Positions 47,807-57,788 of a stretch of DNA of 64,000 nucleotides are shown here, piece by piece. Under the pieces are notes generated by a model. The model made no database searches. It saw nothing but the letters and a program-made list of their open reading frames with translations, and was not told where the DNA came from. The position numbers and the translations under genes were made by a program. Positions within the stretch are counted from its first letter, which is position 1, and every line of letters begins with the position of its first letter. The stretch is from Nocardia sp. BSTN01 (GTDB taxonomy: Bacteria; Actinomycetota; Actinomycetes; Mycobacteriales; Mycobacteriaceae): positions 1 to 64,000 of the forward strand of contig NZ_JADKYP010000023.1 in NCBI RefSeq assembly GCF_015354405.1. Direction: 5' to 3'.

Positions 47807-48496
47807 TCAGGCCTCGAGCTTGTACCCGAGCCCGCGCACGGTCACCAGATGTTCGGGCTTGGCCGGATCGGCCTCGATCTTCGATCGCAGCCGCTTGACG
47901 TGGACGTCCAGGGTCTTGGTGTCGCCGACGTAATCGGCGCCCCAGACGCGGTCGATCAGCTGGCCGCGGGTCAGCACCCGGCCGGAATTGCGCAGCAGGT
48001 ATTCGAGCAGATCGAATTCCTTCAGCGGCAACGTCACCGATTTGCCGTTGACCTGCACGGTGTGGCGATCCACATCCATGCGCACCGGGCCGGCCTCGAG
48101 CACGCCGCTCTCGCCGGACCCGTCCATCTCCTCGCCGGCGCCGCGGCGCAGCACGGCCCGGATGCGGGCGATCAGTTCCCGTGAGGAGTACGGCTTGGTG
48201 ACGTAGTCGTCGGCGCCCAGTTCCAGGCCGACCACCTTGTCGATCTCGCTGTCGCGCGCGGTCACCATGATCACCGGCACACTGCTGCGGGTGCGCAGCT
48301 GCTTGCAGACATCGGTGCCGCTCATCCCGGGCAGCATCAGATCCAGCAGCACGATATCGGCGCCGGAGCGGTCGAATTCCGACAGCGCGGATGGCCCGTC
48401 GCCCACGACCGTGACCTCGAAGCCCTCCTTGCGCAGCAGGAACGCGAGCGGATCGGCCAGCGACTCCTCGTCCTCGACGATCAACACACTGGTCAT
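47807..48496 (-). CDS. regX3: response regulator RegX3
   Basis: This 229-residue OmpR/PhoB-type regulator has a receiver domain with phosphorylated D52 ([13 protein letters not shown]) and a C-terminal winged helix ([30 protein letters not shown]...[13 protein letters not shown]). With SenX3 it controls the phosphate-starvation response. ATG 48496 has GGAGG 7 nt upstream and overlaps the senX3 stop. Confidence 0.95.
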   Translation of the reverse strand: MTSVLIVEDEESLADPLAFLLRKEGFEVTVVGDGPSALSEFDRSGADIVLLDLMLPGMSGTDVCKQLRTRSSVPVIMVTARDSEIDKVVGLELGADDYVTKPYSSRELIARIRAVLRRGAGEEMDGSGESGVLEAGPVRMDVDRHTVQVNGKSVTLPLKEFDLLEYLLRNSGRVLTRGQLIDRVWGADYVGDTKTLDVHVKRLRSKIEADPAKPEHLVTVRGLGYKLEA

Positions 48497-49743
48497 CGGG
48501 TTGCCTCCACACCGTTTTGTCCGGTCCGCCGGCGCGGACCGTCGTCGTTCTTGCCCACCCCGATTGCGGTGGGGCTCTTCCTCTCCGCCGGGGCGGCGGA
48601 ATTCTGGTTGCCGGATTCGACCGCGGGAATACGCAGCGTGAACGTGGAACCGGTACCCAATTTGCTCCACAACGTGATTTCCCCATTGTGATTGGCGGCC
48701 ACGTGCTTGACGATAGCCAGCCCGAGTCCGGTTCCGCCGGTGGCGCGCGAACGCGCCTTGTCCGCGCGGAAGAAGCGTTCGAAGACCCGTTCCTGGTCTT
48801 CCTTGGCGATGCCGATACCGCGGTCGGTGACGGCGATATTGACGTGGCCGTTGCGCAGGGACCGGCTCACCGACACGTGCGAACCCTTCGGCGAATAGTT
48901 GATCGCGTTCTCGACCAGATTCGACAGCGCCGTCACCAGCAGGGTTTCGTCGCCGAGTATCTCGAGCCCGCTGTTGGCATCGGTGCTGACGGTGATTCCG
49001 GCGGCCTCGGCGGCGGTGCGGGACCGTTCGATCGCGGCATTGACCACGGTGTCGACGTCGACCGCCTCGAGCTGCGGCAGCTTCTCGGCCCCCTGCAGCC
49101 GCGACAGCGCGATCAGCTCGGTGACCATCTTGCCCATCCGGTTCGATTCGGTGACCAGTCGCTGTCCGAAATGCCGCACCGAATCCGGGTCGTCGGCCGA
49201 CTCCAGCATGGCCTCGGCGAGCAGACTCATCGCACCGACCGGGGTCTTGAGCTCATGGCTGACATTGGCGACGAAATCGCGGCGGGTGGCCTCCATACGG
49301 GCCTGTTCGGAGTCGTCGTCGGCGAACAGTACGACGAAGTTGGAATCGCCGCGCGAGAGCGGCCGGGCCACACCGCGCACGGCGATGCTGTTGCGGCCGG
49401 GCAGCGGATTCTTCAGCGTCTGGTCGAACTCGACGTCCTCGCCGGTCGCGATCACCTTCTCCACCGCCGCCCAGGCGCGTTCGTCCAGCAACCGGTTGCG
49501 GACCAGGCCCAGTTCCTCGGCGCGCGGGTTCACCAGCACCACGTCGCGATATTCGTCGACCACGGCGATGCCGCTCTCCGAGGCCAGCACGATCAGATCC
49601 AGCACCTGCGACATGGTCAGGCCGGATTCGGCCGCGCGGCGCTCGGCTTGCCGGGCGTTCATGTACGGGATGACCAGGCCACCGACGGCCAGACCGACTA
49701 CGGCCGCGAGGACTGCAAGCAGCACGGCCTGGGGAACGCTCAC
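48493..49743 (-). CDS. senX3: sensor histidine kinase SenX3
   Basis: This is a 416-residue kinase. N-terminal membrane helix ([22 protein letters not shown]), PAS-like domain (~45-145), phosphoacceptor H163 ([12 protein letters not shown]) and ATPase boxes ([34 protein letters not shown]). Unlike in M. tuberculosis, where repeats separate senX3 and regX3, the two genes here overlap by 4 bp. GTG start chosen where the membrane helix begins. Confidence 0.94.
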   Translation of the reverse strand: MSVPQAVLLAVLAAVVGLAVGGLVIPYMNARQAERRAAESGLTMSQVLDLIVLASESGIAVVDEYRDVVLVNPRAEELGLVRNRLLDERAWAAVEKVIATGEDVEFDQTLKNPLPGRNSIAVRGVARPLSRGDSNFVVLFADDDSEQARMEATRRDFVANVSHELKTPVGAMSLLAEAMLESADDPDSVRHFGQRLVTESNRMGKMVTELIALSRLQGAEKLPQLEAVDVDTVVNAAIERSRTAAEAAGITVSTDANSGLEILGDETLLVTALSNLVENAINYSPKGSHVSVSRSLRNGHVNIAVTDRGIGIAKEDQERVFERFFRADKARSRATGGTGLGLAIVKHVAANHNGEITLWSKLGTGSTFTLRIPAVESGNQNSAAPAERKSPTAIGVGKNDDGPRRRTGQNGVEATR

Positions 49744-49833
49744 ATAGAGAATCGTACGGTCGCGGACACGTACTCCAAACCCGGGTTGACGAAGTTTCGC
49801 GCAGGTCACGGCTGATTCCGCGATCGTTGGCCG

Positions 49834-49967
49834 GGTGTTCACACAAAGTTGGCCGAGCCCCGGATCCGCCTCGACCGGCGGTTTTCGGCCGCGTGGCAAT
49901 GGTCGCGCGGACAGTTTGCCTTGCGGCACCGCACATCTCGAGGCCGCGCGAATCGCGCGTGAACACC
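49834..49967. promoter_or_regulatory. inverted GTGTTCAC motifs upstream of senX3
   Basis: GGTGTTCAC (49834-49842) and its exact reverse complement GTGAACACC (49959-49967) flank 116 bp upstream of senX3. The GTTCAC core resembles PHO-box half-sites of actinobacterial phosphate regulators, so this may be an autoregulatory region. The rest of 49744-50067 holds no gene that I can support. Confidence 0.35.
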
Positions 49968-50067
49968 TCCGGCGTGTCGGTCGGCCCGGCGTCACCCGGC
50001 CGACGGCATGCGCCGGTTGTGACGTGCACCTCAGTGCCGCGCGGTACGTTCCGGCGGAAAACGAAAA

Positions 50068-50103
50068 GTCCCGGGTACGTACGCCGTTGTACGTTCCCGG
50101 GAC
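50068..50103 (-). terminator. terminator after the CocE/NonD hydrolase gene
   Basis: GTCCCGGGTACGTAC pairs with GTACGT-T-CCCGGGAC around a short loop, giving a long GC-rich hairpin with a small asymmetry, 23 bp after the hydrolase stop. The T run on the minus strand (complement of aaaa at 50064-50067) supports termination. Confidence 0.7.
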
Positions 50104-50125
50104 CGTCGGGGAGCCCCCTACCGGA

Positions 50126-52177
50126 TTACCAGCCGGAGTCTCCCTTGACCGGGATGTTCACGAAACTCGGGGCATTCGGATCCAGTTGCAGATGCTCGGG
50201 TTTCAGGCCGGTGTCGGCGAGCATCGGCGCGATCGGCAGGCCCTTGGGGAAGTTGCCGGCGAAGACGTCCACCCGCAGCCGATGGCCCGGCGCGAGCACG
50301 GCCCGGGTGGCGGGCAGGGCGATGTTCAGCTCGGTGACCTCACCGGGAACCGTGGGCAGGCGCTTGTCCAGCGAGGTGTAGGCCCGCGGATCGGTGTAGT
50401 CGCCGTTCTCGGAACGGGTGCTGTTCGCCTCGTCGACCTCACGCAGCGAGGCCATCAACTGCCCCGAGGACAGCACCGTCGACTGCCCGTCGGGCGCGAC
50501 GTCGTTCACCGTCACCGTCCAGTAGCCGTCGGCGGCGTCCTGAACCGTGTTGAGCCGCACCGCGATCGGGCCCGAGATCGTGGTCTCGCCCACGACCGGC
50601 GCACTGGTGAAGGTGAGCGCGTTGGTTTCCGCGATCCGCGAGTCCGCGGCGCAGCCGTTGATGATCGCGAGCACGCCGGCGGTGGCCTGCGCGGCGTCGT
50701 TGGAGCACACTGTGGTCAGACCGGGCGCCACCGTCAGACGCGTCGGCGCACCGGTGAATTCACCGGTCAGCGAGCCGTCGTAGACGCTGTTCGCGGTGCC
50801 GCTGCGGTCACCGGACAGGTACATGCGGCGATACTTCGCCGCCTCCTCGGCCGGCGCCGACGGCCCGAAACCGCCCTGGGTGACCCAGCCGCCGCCCTGT
50901 TCGCGCAGCGTCACCGGACCGTAGGTGTCGATGCCGTTGTCGATTCCCTTGAGCCACTTGTCGAACCACGCGCGCTGCAGGACGTCCAGCCGCGGCGGCA
51001 GACCCGGTTTGCCGTACTCGTTGCCCGAGCTGAGGTGGTAGGTGTTGCCCATGAACAGCTGCTTCTGCCCGGGTGGCAACGGGATCTGGTTGTAGATCTT
51101 GGATTCGGAGTAGGTGAACAGATCGTGCCAGCCGCCGGTGACGAAGGTCGGCACCTGGATTCGGCCCGGGTCACCGATCCACGCCTGCCGTTGCGCGGAC
51201 ATGTCGGTCAACATGTCCTTCACCCGCGGATCGAGGGTGTTCATATCGGTGTTGGTGTAGGCGTTCAGCAGGACATCCATATAGGTGTACGGATCGCTGA
51301 TCCGGTCGTTCAGCCACGTGGTGTCGAATTTGCCGGTCACGATCGACTGCACGTCCGGAACCCACTTGAGGGTGTTGATCGCGGTGAGCCACAACGGAAT
51401 GAAGTTGAAGCCGAAGCCGCCGCCCGGGGCGAGCACATCGTCGACCAGATCGCTGCCGGGCACCACCGGGAAGATCGCCTTCAGCGCGGGTGGCTGCTTC
51501 TCCGCGACCTGGACCTGATTGATGCCCGAATAGGAAATGCCGGTCATCCCGACCTTGCCGTCCGACCACGGCTGCCGCGAGGCCCAGTCGATCACCTCGA
51601 CGGTGTCCTGCTGCTCGCGCTGCCGCAACATATCCCATTCGCCCTGCGAGAAGCCGGTGCCGCGGACATCGACGACGACCTGGGTGTAACCGCTCTTGAT
51701 CAGCTGCCGGTCGACGGAGAAGTTGCGGAGCTCGCCCCCGCCGAAGGCCTTGGTCAGATCGGTGACCCCGGACAGGGGGGTGCCACTCATATCGATCTGG
51801 CGGAACAGTCCCAGCAGCGCGTCGGACAGACCCGGAATCGAGCCCGCGTGGTCGGCAAGATTCGATACCAGCTTGGTGTACGGCGTCATGTTCACGACGA
51901 CCGGGGTACGGGTGTCGACCGGACGGCTGGCGGCATCGGCGGGGCGGTACACATTGCCCTTCAGCACCGTGCCGTCGCTCATGGTGATCGGCACATCCCA
52001 GTCGATGTGGATGTTCGGATACTGCTGCGGGCCGTCCTCGGTGGCGGTCCACGCGGCGCCGGCGGCGCCACCGTCCGGGCCGGTCGCGACGGGTCCGGCC
52101 TGGGCCCCGGTGGCGAAGAACGGGACGGTCACCGCGGCGGCGACGGCGGCGACTGTGGCGCGTAACGCGTACTTCAT
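50126..52177 (-). CDS. secreted CocE/NonD-family hydrolase (X-Pro dipeptidyl-peptidase-like)
   Basis: This 683-residue protein has a Sec signal ([27 protein letters not shown]). The alpha/beta-hydrolase domain shows [27 protein letters not shown], the nucleophile elbow [13 protein letters not shown] and [13 protein letters not shown] with the Asp/His region. A C-terminal beta-sandwich typical of the family follows ([16 protein letters not shown]). Probably an exported esterase/peptidase; substrate unknown. It lies between gpmA and senX3, unlike in M. tuberculosis. Confidence 0.9.
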   Translation of the reverse strand: MKYALRATVAAVAAAVTVPFFATGAQAGPVATGPDGGAAGAAWTATEDGPQQYPNIHIDWDVPITMSDGTVLKGNVYRPADAASRPVDTRTPVVVNMTPYTKLVSNLADHAGSIPGLSDALLGLFRQIDMSGTPLSGVTDLTKAFGGGELRNFSVDRQLIKSGYTQVVVDVRGTGFSQGEWDMLRQREQQDTVEVIDWASRQPWSDGKVGMTGISYSGINQVQVAEKQPPALKAIFPVVPGSDLVDDVLAPGGGFGFNFIPLWLTAINTLKWVPDVQSIVTGKFDTTWLNDRISDPYTYMDVLLNAYTNTDMNTLDPRVKDMLTDMSAQRQAWIGDPGRIQVPTFVTGGWHDLFTYSESKIYNQIPLPPGQKQLFMGNTYHLSSGNEYGKPGLPPRLDVLQRAWFDKWLKGIDNGIDTYGPVTLREQGGGWVTQGGFGPSAPAEEAAKYRRMYLSGDRSGTANSVYDGSLTGEFTGAPTRLTVAPGLTTVCSNDAAQATAGVLAIINGCAADSRIAETNALTFTSAPVVGETTISGPIAVRLNTVQDAADGYWTVTVNDVAPDGQSTVLSSGQLMASLREVDEANSTRSENGDYTDPRAYTSLDKRLPTVPGEVTELNIALPATRAVLAPGHRLRVDVFAGNFPKGLPIAPMLADTGLKPEHLQLDPNAPSFVNIPVKGDSGW

Positions 52178-52549
52178 CGAACGTGATCCGCCTCTCGAAA
52201 TGGTCGAACGACCGAGAGTGTATCTACTGCGGAGTAAGTTGCAAACCAGCGGTTACAACTTCCGGAAGGAAAATCTCTCAACTTCTCAGCCCCTCATCCA
52301 CGTCGATGACCAGCGGAAAGCCCGGCGGTTCAGCTACCGGAAGTTATCCACACCACTCCCTACCGGCCCGGACGCCACTACCGGTCGCGCACATCGGGCA
52401 CCAACCGCCGCAGGGGCAATTCGATAGCTACGAATCGGCAGGAGAGATGCAGCTCACAAAACGCTGAGTATTGCATATTCGCACGCGCCACCGAGGGAAC
52501 TTCGGCATTCGGAAACCATTCGCACGCAGCGGGTTCGAGATATACGACA
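52178..52549. other. intergenic region upstream of the secreted hydrolase
   Basis: I see no gene here. It should hold the promoter of the minus-strand hydrolase, but no convincing -35/-10 pair stands out. Confidence 0.4.
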
Positions 52550-52578
52550 ACGCGCCGCGGTCGATGACCGCGGCGCGT
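52550..52578 (-). terminator. terminator after gpmA
   Basis: ACGCGCCGCGGT (52550-52561) pairs perfectly with ACCGCGGCGCGT (52567-52578), a 12-bp stem with a 5-nt loop, 21 bp after the gpmA stop. Confidence 0.78.
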
Positions 52579-52599
52579 CGGAAAATGCGGGAGCCCGGT

Positions 52600-53337
52600 T
52601 TATTTACCGCCCTGGCTCGCGACCGCGGCCGCGCCCGCGGCTGCCGCCTCGGGGTCCAGATACTCGGCCGGACCGATCGGACGCAGATTTTCGTCCAGTT
52701 CGTAGCGCAGCGGAATACCCGTGGGAATGTTGAGGCCTGCGATATCCTCGTCGGAAATTCCGTCCAGATGCTTCACCAGCGCGCGCAGTGAATTTCCGTG
52801 CGCGGCAACCAGAACGGTTTTTCCGGCCACCAGTTCGCGGGAAATCGTGGACTCCCAATACGGGACCATGCGGGCGACGACATCCTTCAGGCATTCGGTC
52901 GCCGGCACGTCGGTGCCGGCGTAGCGCGCGTCGCCGTTCTGGCTGTATTCGCTGTCGGCCTCGATCGGCGGGGGCGGGGTGTCGTAGCTGCGACGCCACA
53001 TCATGAACTGGTCGTCGCCGTACTGATCACGGATCTGGGCCTTGTTCTTCCCCTGCAGCGCGCCGTAGTGCCGCTCGTTGAGCCGCCAGTCCCGCACCAC
53101 CGGAATCCAGTGCCGATCCGCGGCGTCCAACGCGATATTCGCGGTGCTGATCGCCCGGCGCAGCAGCGAGGTGTAGACGATATCGGGCAGAATGCCATGC
53201 TCGGCCAGCAGTTCACCGGCCCGCTTGCCCTCGGCGACACCCTTGTCGGTCAGGTGCACATCCACCCAGCCGGTGAACAGATTGAGAGCATTCCATTCGC
53301 TTTCGCCGTGGCGCAGCAACACGAGGGTGTACGTCAT
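52600..53337 (-). CDS. gpmA: 2,3-bisphosphoglycerate-dependent phosphoglycerate mutase
   Basis: This 245-residue glycolytic enzyme interconverts 3- and 2-phosphoglycerate. It shows [12 protein letters not shown] (catalytic H10), [30 protein letters not shown] and [19 protein letters not shown]. The C-terminus is Ala-rich. ATG 53337 begins [11 protein letters not shown] as in the family. M. tuberculosis has gpm1 (Rv0489) beside senX3. Confidence 0.95.
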   Translation of the reverse strand: MTYTLVLLRHGESEWNALNLFTGWVDVHLTDKGVAEGKRAGELLAEHGILPDIVYTSLLRRAISTANIALDAADRHWIPVVRDWRLNERHYGALQGKNKAQIRDQYGDDQFMMWRRSYDTPPPPIEADSEYSQNGDARYAGTDVPATECLKDVVARMVPYWESTISRELVAGKTVLVAAHGNSLRALVKHLDGISDEDIAGLNIPTGIPLRYELDENLRPIGPAEYLDPEAAAAGAAAVASQGGK

Positions 53338-53415
53338 GCAGGTCATGCTAGCGGTGCCGTGTCGGCGAATTTCAGCTGCGCCGGATCGCACGCTTCCGAC
53401 CGCCGCAGACGCGAC

Positions 53416-54216
53416 CTACCAGCTCACGGTGAGATCGTAGGCGGTCAGTATCGCCTGCAGAGCGGGGTTGATCGGCGGGGGCAACACCTCGGCGCCCGGA
53501 TCCGCCGATGTGACGAGTCCGTTCGAGGTATGCGCGAGACCGGTCCGGCGCAGCCAGATGGCCCAGCAGTCCCATTCGCTCCCGTGCCGCGAACCGTAGG
53601 CGATGCCGTGTGCGAGGCTGTCGTCGTCGAGAGTGATCTGCCAGATCCGCGTGGAGATCGCCGTGGTGAGCCAGCGCTCGCCGCCGCGCAGTTCGGCGAC
53701 CGTGACCTCCCGCAGACCGCGCTCCACGAGTGCGAGCGGGGCAAACCGCGCGATCGCCGACAGGCTGGAGGCCGCCTCGATATCGATGAACCATCCGTGC
53801 GTCGGCAGCGTCAGGTGGTAGAGCCGGTATTCGCTGAGCCACAACATGTTCAGCTCGCGGGGCGGTCGATATCCCGAGCTCTGCCATTCCTCTTTGATCA
53901 GCGATTCGAGCTCGTCGTCGGAGGCGACATCATCGAAATAGCGGGACGCGCGCCGGGGAAGTTTGGGTTTGAGCGGCGCGAGAAGCTCACCGTACGCGCC
54001 CTGTTCGGTGCTGGCAGCGTACACGGTCTGCTGGCCTTCGACGTCGTAGCGGTTCCAGTCCGCCCGTGATTCGTCGCTCGAGATCCCGCGCTGGAGCGGA
54101 TTGAGCGGCCCGTAGGACGGTTTCGCCAGTCGATAGACCTCACGAGAGGCGGCGGGCAGAAGCGCGAATCCGGTCTTGGCGCAGCGCCGAGCATTTCGGG
54201 TTTCGCGCACAGACAC
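53416..54216 (-). CDS. RES-domain toxin
   Basis: This is a 266-residue protein with the residues that name the RES fold: R29 (VYRLAKP), E77 (GAYGELL) and S209 (YGSRHGSEW). RES toxins such as MbcT degrade NAD+. It follows an Xre/MbcA-like antitoxin gene on the same strand. It is longer than typical RES toxins (about 150-230 residues), with an insertion around 90-130 (RRASRYFDDVASDDELESLIKEEW). GTG start with AGAGGGAG upstream. Confidence 0.82.
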   Translation of the reverse strand: MSVRETRNARRCAKTGFALLPAASREVYRLAKPSYGPLNPLQRGISSDESRADWNRYDVEGQQTVYAASTEQGAYGELLAPLKPKLPRRASRYFDDVASDDELESLIKEEWQSSGYRPPRELNMLWLSEYRLYHLTLPTHGWFIDIEAASSLSAIARFAPLALVERGLREVTVAELRGGERWLTTAISTRIWQITLDDDSLAHGIAYGSRHGSEWDCWAIWLRRTGLAHTSNGLVTSADPGAEVLPPPINPALQAILTAYDLTVSW

Positions 54217-54295
54217 CGGTCTCCCTCTTCCGATAGCTTCCCAAAGAGAAAAGTTTATCGAAAGAGGGCTTCACCGCGCGCCTCGGTCGACCCGC

Positions 54296-54679
54296 TCAGT
54301 TGTCCGAGCCGTCGACGAATGCCACTGCGGCAGCGATGGTCTCGCGAAATCGGTCCGCACGGATGGCCAAGGCGGGCGACTCCTCACCCAGTCGCGGGTT
54401 GGCTCCGATGAACCACGACCGCGCCACATCACTGTCCTCGGCGGTCGCCACGATGATCCAGCAACGATGCGCGACCTGCAGGCGAGCCAAGGCGGCATCC
54501 CTGGGCGTCGGACCTTCGGCATGGGACCACTTGTGCGGCAGCTTGCGGTCTCGGACCCCGGCGATCAGCGCCACCAGGGTCGGGCCCAGATGCTGCACGA
54601 GCTGCCGCGCGAGCTCCGCCGGACGCAGCTTGGCCGTATCGACATGACTGGTGATGGCGAGAGCGTTCGCAACGGTCAT
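54296..54679 (-). CDS. Xre/MbcA/ParS-type antitoxin
   Basis: This is a 127-residue protein with a helix-turn-helix-like N-terminal half (RPAELARQLVQHLGPTLVALIAGVRDRKLPHKWSHAEGPTPRDAALARLQVAHR) and the toxin-binding end SWFIGANPRLGEESPALAI (89-107), the hallmark of RES-partner antitoxins. ATG 54679 has GGAGGG upstream. It lies 79 bp before the toxin gene. Confidence 0.82.
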   Translation of the reverse strand: MTVANALAITSHVDTAKLRPAELARQLVQHLGPTLVALIAGVRDRKLPHKWSHAEGPTPRDAALARLQVAHRCWIIVATAEDSDVARSWFIGANPRLGEESPALAIRADRFRETIAAAVAFVDGSDN

Positions 54680-54828
54680 CGGTCTCAACCCTCCAGTGCA
54701 CGAGCCGGCCGCAACACGGGCGGTCAGATCAGTGTAGCCGAAAATGCCACCCAAATGCAACCACTTCTGCTACCTTACCTACCTCCGTATCTACCCATCA
54801 CGCACTCCCGCTAGGACCTCCCTGTTCC

Positions 54829-55365
54829 ATGCGACTGTCGAGAAATACGCGCGGAAGTCACTCCTCGGGGCTGCACAGCCCCCCGTCGCCGCCCAGCGAT
54901 GCCGACGCCCTGACCGTGAGCCTGCACTACCTGATCTATTACCGGAACGAGTACGAACGCTCCCGCCTGGTCGTCAAGACCCGAGCGAAACGAGTGGTCG
55001 TCTGGACTGCCGTCGCCAACGGTGTCATCGCCGTGCTCGGCACGGCGGTGGCGGTCTTCCAGGCGCCGTGGATCGGCCTGCTCAGCACGGGACTCGCGGC
55101 CTCGATCGGCGTGGTCACCGCATGGGACGGTCTGTATCGCCATCGGGAGATGTGGATTCAGCGCAGCGTCATCATCGGCCAGCTTCAGACATTGCTGCGC
55201 GGCGTCGAACTCCGGCGAGCCCAGCACGAGGACCGTGACGTGCTCGCCCGCGAGGCGATGATCGAACTCAACGCGATCCTCGCGGAAGATCTGGAAGCGT
55301 GGACCTCCATGCGCCGCACCCAGCCGCTCGCGCGCGAAGTCGCCGACCCGGGCAAGGACCGCTAG
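54829..55365 (+). CDS. SLATT/DUF4231-like two-helix membrane protein
   Basis: This is a 178-residue protein. After a short N-terminal region come LHYLIYYRNEYERSRLVVKTRAKRVVVWTAVANGVIAVLGTAVAVF and PWIGLLSTGLAASIGVVTAWDGLYRHREMWIQ, i.e. two membrane helices in the SLATT pattern, then a helical cytoplasmic part. SLATT proteins are proposed pore-forming effectors of nucleotide-sensing defence systems. No nucleotide cyclase is adjacent, so its role is open. Confidence 0.6.
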   Translation: MRLSRNTRGSHSSGLHSPPSPPSDADALTVSLHYLIYYRNEYERSRLVVKTRAKRVVVWTAVANGVIAVLGTAVAVFQAPWIGLLSTGLAASIGVVTAWDGLYRHREMWIQRSVIIGQLQTLLRGVELRRAQHEDRDVLAREAMIELNAILAEDLEAWTSMRRTQPLAREVADPGKDR

Positions 55366-55479
55366 CCGCGCCCTCCTCGAATCTTGTTGATTCGATTACT
55401 TTCCCGCCGTCCCGACGCCGCCCATGATGACGCCTGATCGCAGGAGTCACGGCGATCGACGGCTATGAGGGAGTCGGCC

Positions 55480-55641
55480 ATGAGTGAACCGGGTGTGGTA
55501 CCCGACCGGGAAGGTTCGGGGGCATCCGCCCCGGAACCTTCTGTCTTCCGGCGGATCGGCGTCGACTGGTGGGCGGTGATCGTCGCGGGCGCCTTCGTGC
55601 TGCTCGCCGTCGCCGACGCCCTGCCGAAGATTCCGTGGTGA
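55480..55641 (+). CDS. 53-residue membrane protein coupled to the YeiH-family transporter
   Basis: This short frame ([20 protein letters not shown]...) ends in one membrane helix ([24 protein letters not shown]). Its TGA overlaps the GTG of the transporter gene (GTGA), so both are made together. It probably is a small subunit or N-terminal helix split from the transporter. Confidence 0.65.
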   Translation: MSEPGVVPDREGSGASAPEPSVFRRIGVDWWAVIVAGAFVLLAVADALPKIPW

Positions 55642-56753
55642 TCGCCGTGGCTACCGAAACGACCACCGCGACAGCGGAATCGGTGAATCCGCGGGGGGCT
55701 CTGGCCTATCTGCCGGGCATAGCGCTGCTGGTGGCGGTCGGCTTGCTCGGCAAGTACACCCAGATCCGGGTGAACGAGTTCGTCCATGATCACCACTGGC
55801 GCTTTCCCGATATCGAATATGTCCTGTGGGCCATCGTCTTCGGGTTGATCATCGCCAATACCGTTGGGGTGCACCGTATTTTCAAGCCCGGTATCGGCAC
55901 CTACGAATTCTGGTTGAAGGCCGGCATCGTGGCGCTGGGATCTCGTTTCGTCCTCGGGGACGTCGCCAAGTTGGGCGGCACCAGCTTCGTGCTGATCCTC
56001 ATCGATATGACGGTGGCGGGCGCGATCATTCTCACCGTGGCACGGCTGCTCGGCCTGTCCGGCAAGCTGGGATCGCTGCTGGCCGTGGGCACCTCGATCT
56101 GCGGCGTCTCGGCGATCGTGGCCGCGCGCGGAGCCATCCGGGCCCGCAACGCGGACGTCGGCTATGCCATCGCGGCGATTCTGACGCTGGGCGCGGTATC
56201 GCTGTTCACACTTCCCGCGATCGGCCACGGCCTGGGGCTGACCGATCACGAATTCGGCCTCTGGTCGGGTCTGGCCGTGGACAACACCGCCGAAACCACC
56301 GCGACCGGCTACGCCTACTCCGACGCCGCCGGCAAACTGGCGGTGCTGGTGAAATCGACCCGCAACGCGCTCATCGGATTCGTGGTCCTGGGCTTCGGCC
56401 TGTACTGGGCCTCCCGCGGTGAGGCCGACACCATCGCGCCCGGTCTGCGCGCGAAGGCGGCCTTCGTGTGGGCGAAGTTCCCGAAGTTCGTCCTCGGCTT
56501 CCTGGCGGTCTCCGCGCTGGCGACAGCCCACTGGATCGACAAGGCGCAACTGGCCAACCTGGCCAACCTGTCGAAATGGGCCTTCCTGCTCACCTTCGCG
56601 GGCGTCGGTCTCAACACCGATTTCCGGGAACTGGGGCGCAGCGGATGGCGGCCCTTGGCGGTGGCGGTGGTCGGCCTGGTCGTGGTCGCGACGGTCTCGC
56701 TCGGGCTGGTGCTGTTCACCGTCCGGGTGTTGCACTGGGGCGTGGTCGACTGA
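55638..56753 (+). CDS. YeiH-family putative sulfate exporter
   Basis: This 371-residue integral membrane protein has about ten helices and the family segments [22 protein letters not shown] and [29 protein letters not shown]. Family members are annotated as sulfate or small-anion exporters; substrate here unknown. GTG start overlaps the small membrane gene. Confidence 0.85.
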   Translation: MIAVATETTTATAESVNPRGALAYLPGIALLVAVGLLGKYTQIRVNEFVHDHHWRFPDIEYVLWAIVFGLIIANTVGVHRIFKPGIGTYEFWLKAGIVALGSRFVLGDVAKLGGTSFVLILIDMTVAGAIILTVARLLGLSGKLGSLLAVGTSICGVSAIVAARGAIRARNADVGYAIAAILTLGAVSLFTLPAIGHGLGLTDHEFGLWSGLAVDNTAETTATGYAYSDAAGKLAVLVKSTRNALIGFVVLGFGLYWASRGEADTIAPGLRAKAAFVWAKFPKFVLGFLAVSALATAHWIDKAQLANLANLSKWAFLLTFAGVGLNTDFRELGRSGWRPLAVAVVGLVVVATVSLGLVLFTVRVLHWGVVD

Positions 56754-56845
56754 CGGACAGCCGGTAGCGGCCGACATTTCTACAAGACGCGCACCCGCGT
56801 CCTCCCGGACAGTCATGGCATCCGCCATCGTCCTCAGGAGGAGAT

Positions 56846-57766
56846 ATGGGAACTGCCGCTGCCGGCCGAGGCACACGCGCGATGCTGCTGCTGGTCACCG
56901 CGCTCACCGCACTGCTCGTCGGAAACATCGCAGGGGTCGCGACGGCCGCACCGGACGATTCCGTGGACCGGATGGTGCGGCTACCGGACGGCGATATCCA
57001 CGTCGTCACCAGCGGGGCGCCGAGCGCACAGGCGGTGGTGCTGATCCACGGGACCGGCGGCTCGGTCTCGTGGTGGGATCCGGTCCTGCCCGCGCTGGCG
57101 GACTTCTACGTGGTGCGCGTCGACCTGCTCGGCCACGGCCGGTCGGCCAAACCGGACAGCGGTTACGGTATGGCCGAGCAGGGACATCGCGTCGGAGCGG
57201 TCCTCGACCGGCTCGGCGTGCGCCGCGCGATCGTCGTCGGGCACTCCACCGGCGGGTACGTGGCGACCGAGCTGGCCGCCCAGCGCCGTGACCTGATCAC
57301 CGCGATCGGACTGATCAGCACCGGGTCGCGCCTGGACGCCTTCACCGACAACGGCCCGCTCGGCAACCTGCTGTTCGTCCCGCAGATCGGGCAACCGCTG
57401 TGGCCCCTGCTCCCGGATGCCGCCATTCGATACGCCATGAGCAGCGCGTTCACTCGCGACGTCGCGATTCCACAGCAGCTCGTGGACGACTTCCACGGCA
57501 TGACCTACCGCAGTGTCACCGCGACCTCCGACGCGTCGGACGTCTATCTGCGGGAACGCCGGGAACCCGAGCGCCTCGCCGACCTCGGGCTGCCGAGCCT
57601 GGTGCTCTACGGCTCCCGGGACCACCGCTGGCCGGCGGCATCGTTCCAGGACTACCGGAGCCTGCCGGGGGTGCGGATCGAATCGCTCGACTGCGGGCAC
57701 AGCCCGATGATCGAGGAGCCCGGCCGCACCGGAGAACTCCTGCGCGACTTCGCCGAGCAGCACTGA
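56846..57766 (+). CDS. secreted alpha/beta hydrolase
   Basis: This 306-residue protein has a signal peptide (MLLLVTALTALLVGNIAGVATAA after a basic start). Hydrolase motifs: VVLIHGTGGSVSWWD (oxyanion), nucleophile VVGHSTGGYVA, acid LYGSRDHRWPAA and CGHSPMIEEP with the catalytic His. Ribosome site AGGAGGAG. Substrate unknown. Confidence 0.85.
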   Translation: MGTAAAGRGTRAMLLLVTALTALLVGNIAGVATAAPDDSVDRMVRLPDGDIHVVTSGAPSAQAVVLIHGTGGSVSWWDPVLPALADFYVVRVDLLGHGRSAKPDSGYGMAEQGHRVGAVLDRLGVRRAIVVGHSTGGYVATELAAQRRDLITAIGLISTGSRLDAFTDNGPLGNLLFVPQIGQPLWPLLPDAAIRYAMSSAFTRDVAIPQQLVDDFHGMTYRSVTATSDASDVYLRERREPERLADLGLPSLVLYGSRDHRWPAASFQDYRSLPGVRIESLDCGHSPMIEEPGRTGELLRDFAEQH

Positions 57767-57788
57767 CGCCACACGATCGGACGATTCG

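Noticed and set aside
48517-49815. 432-codon plus-strand frame over senX3
   Set aside because: Antisense shadow of the histidine kinase, caused by GC-rich codon bias.
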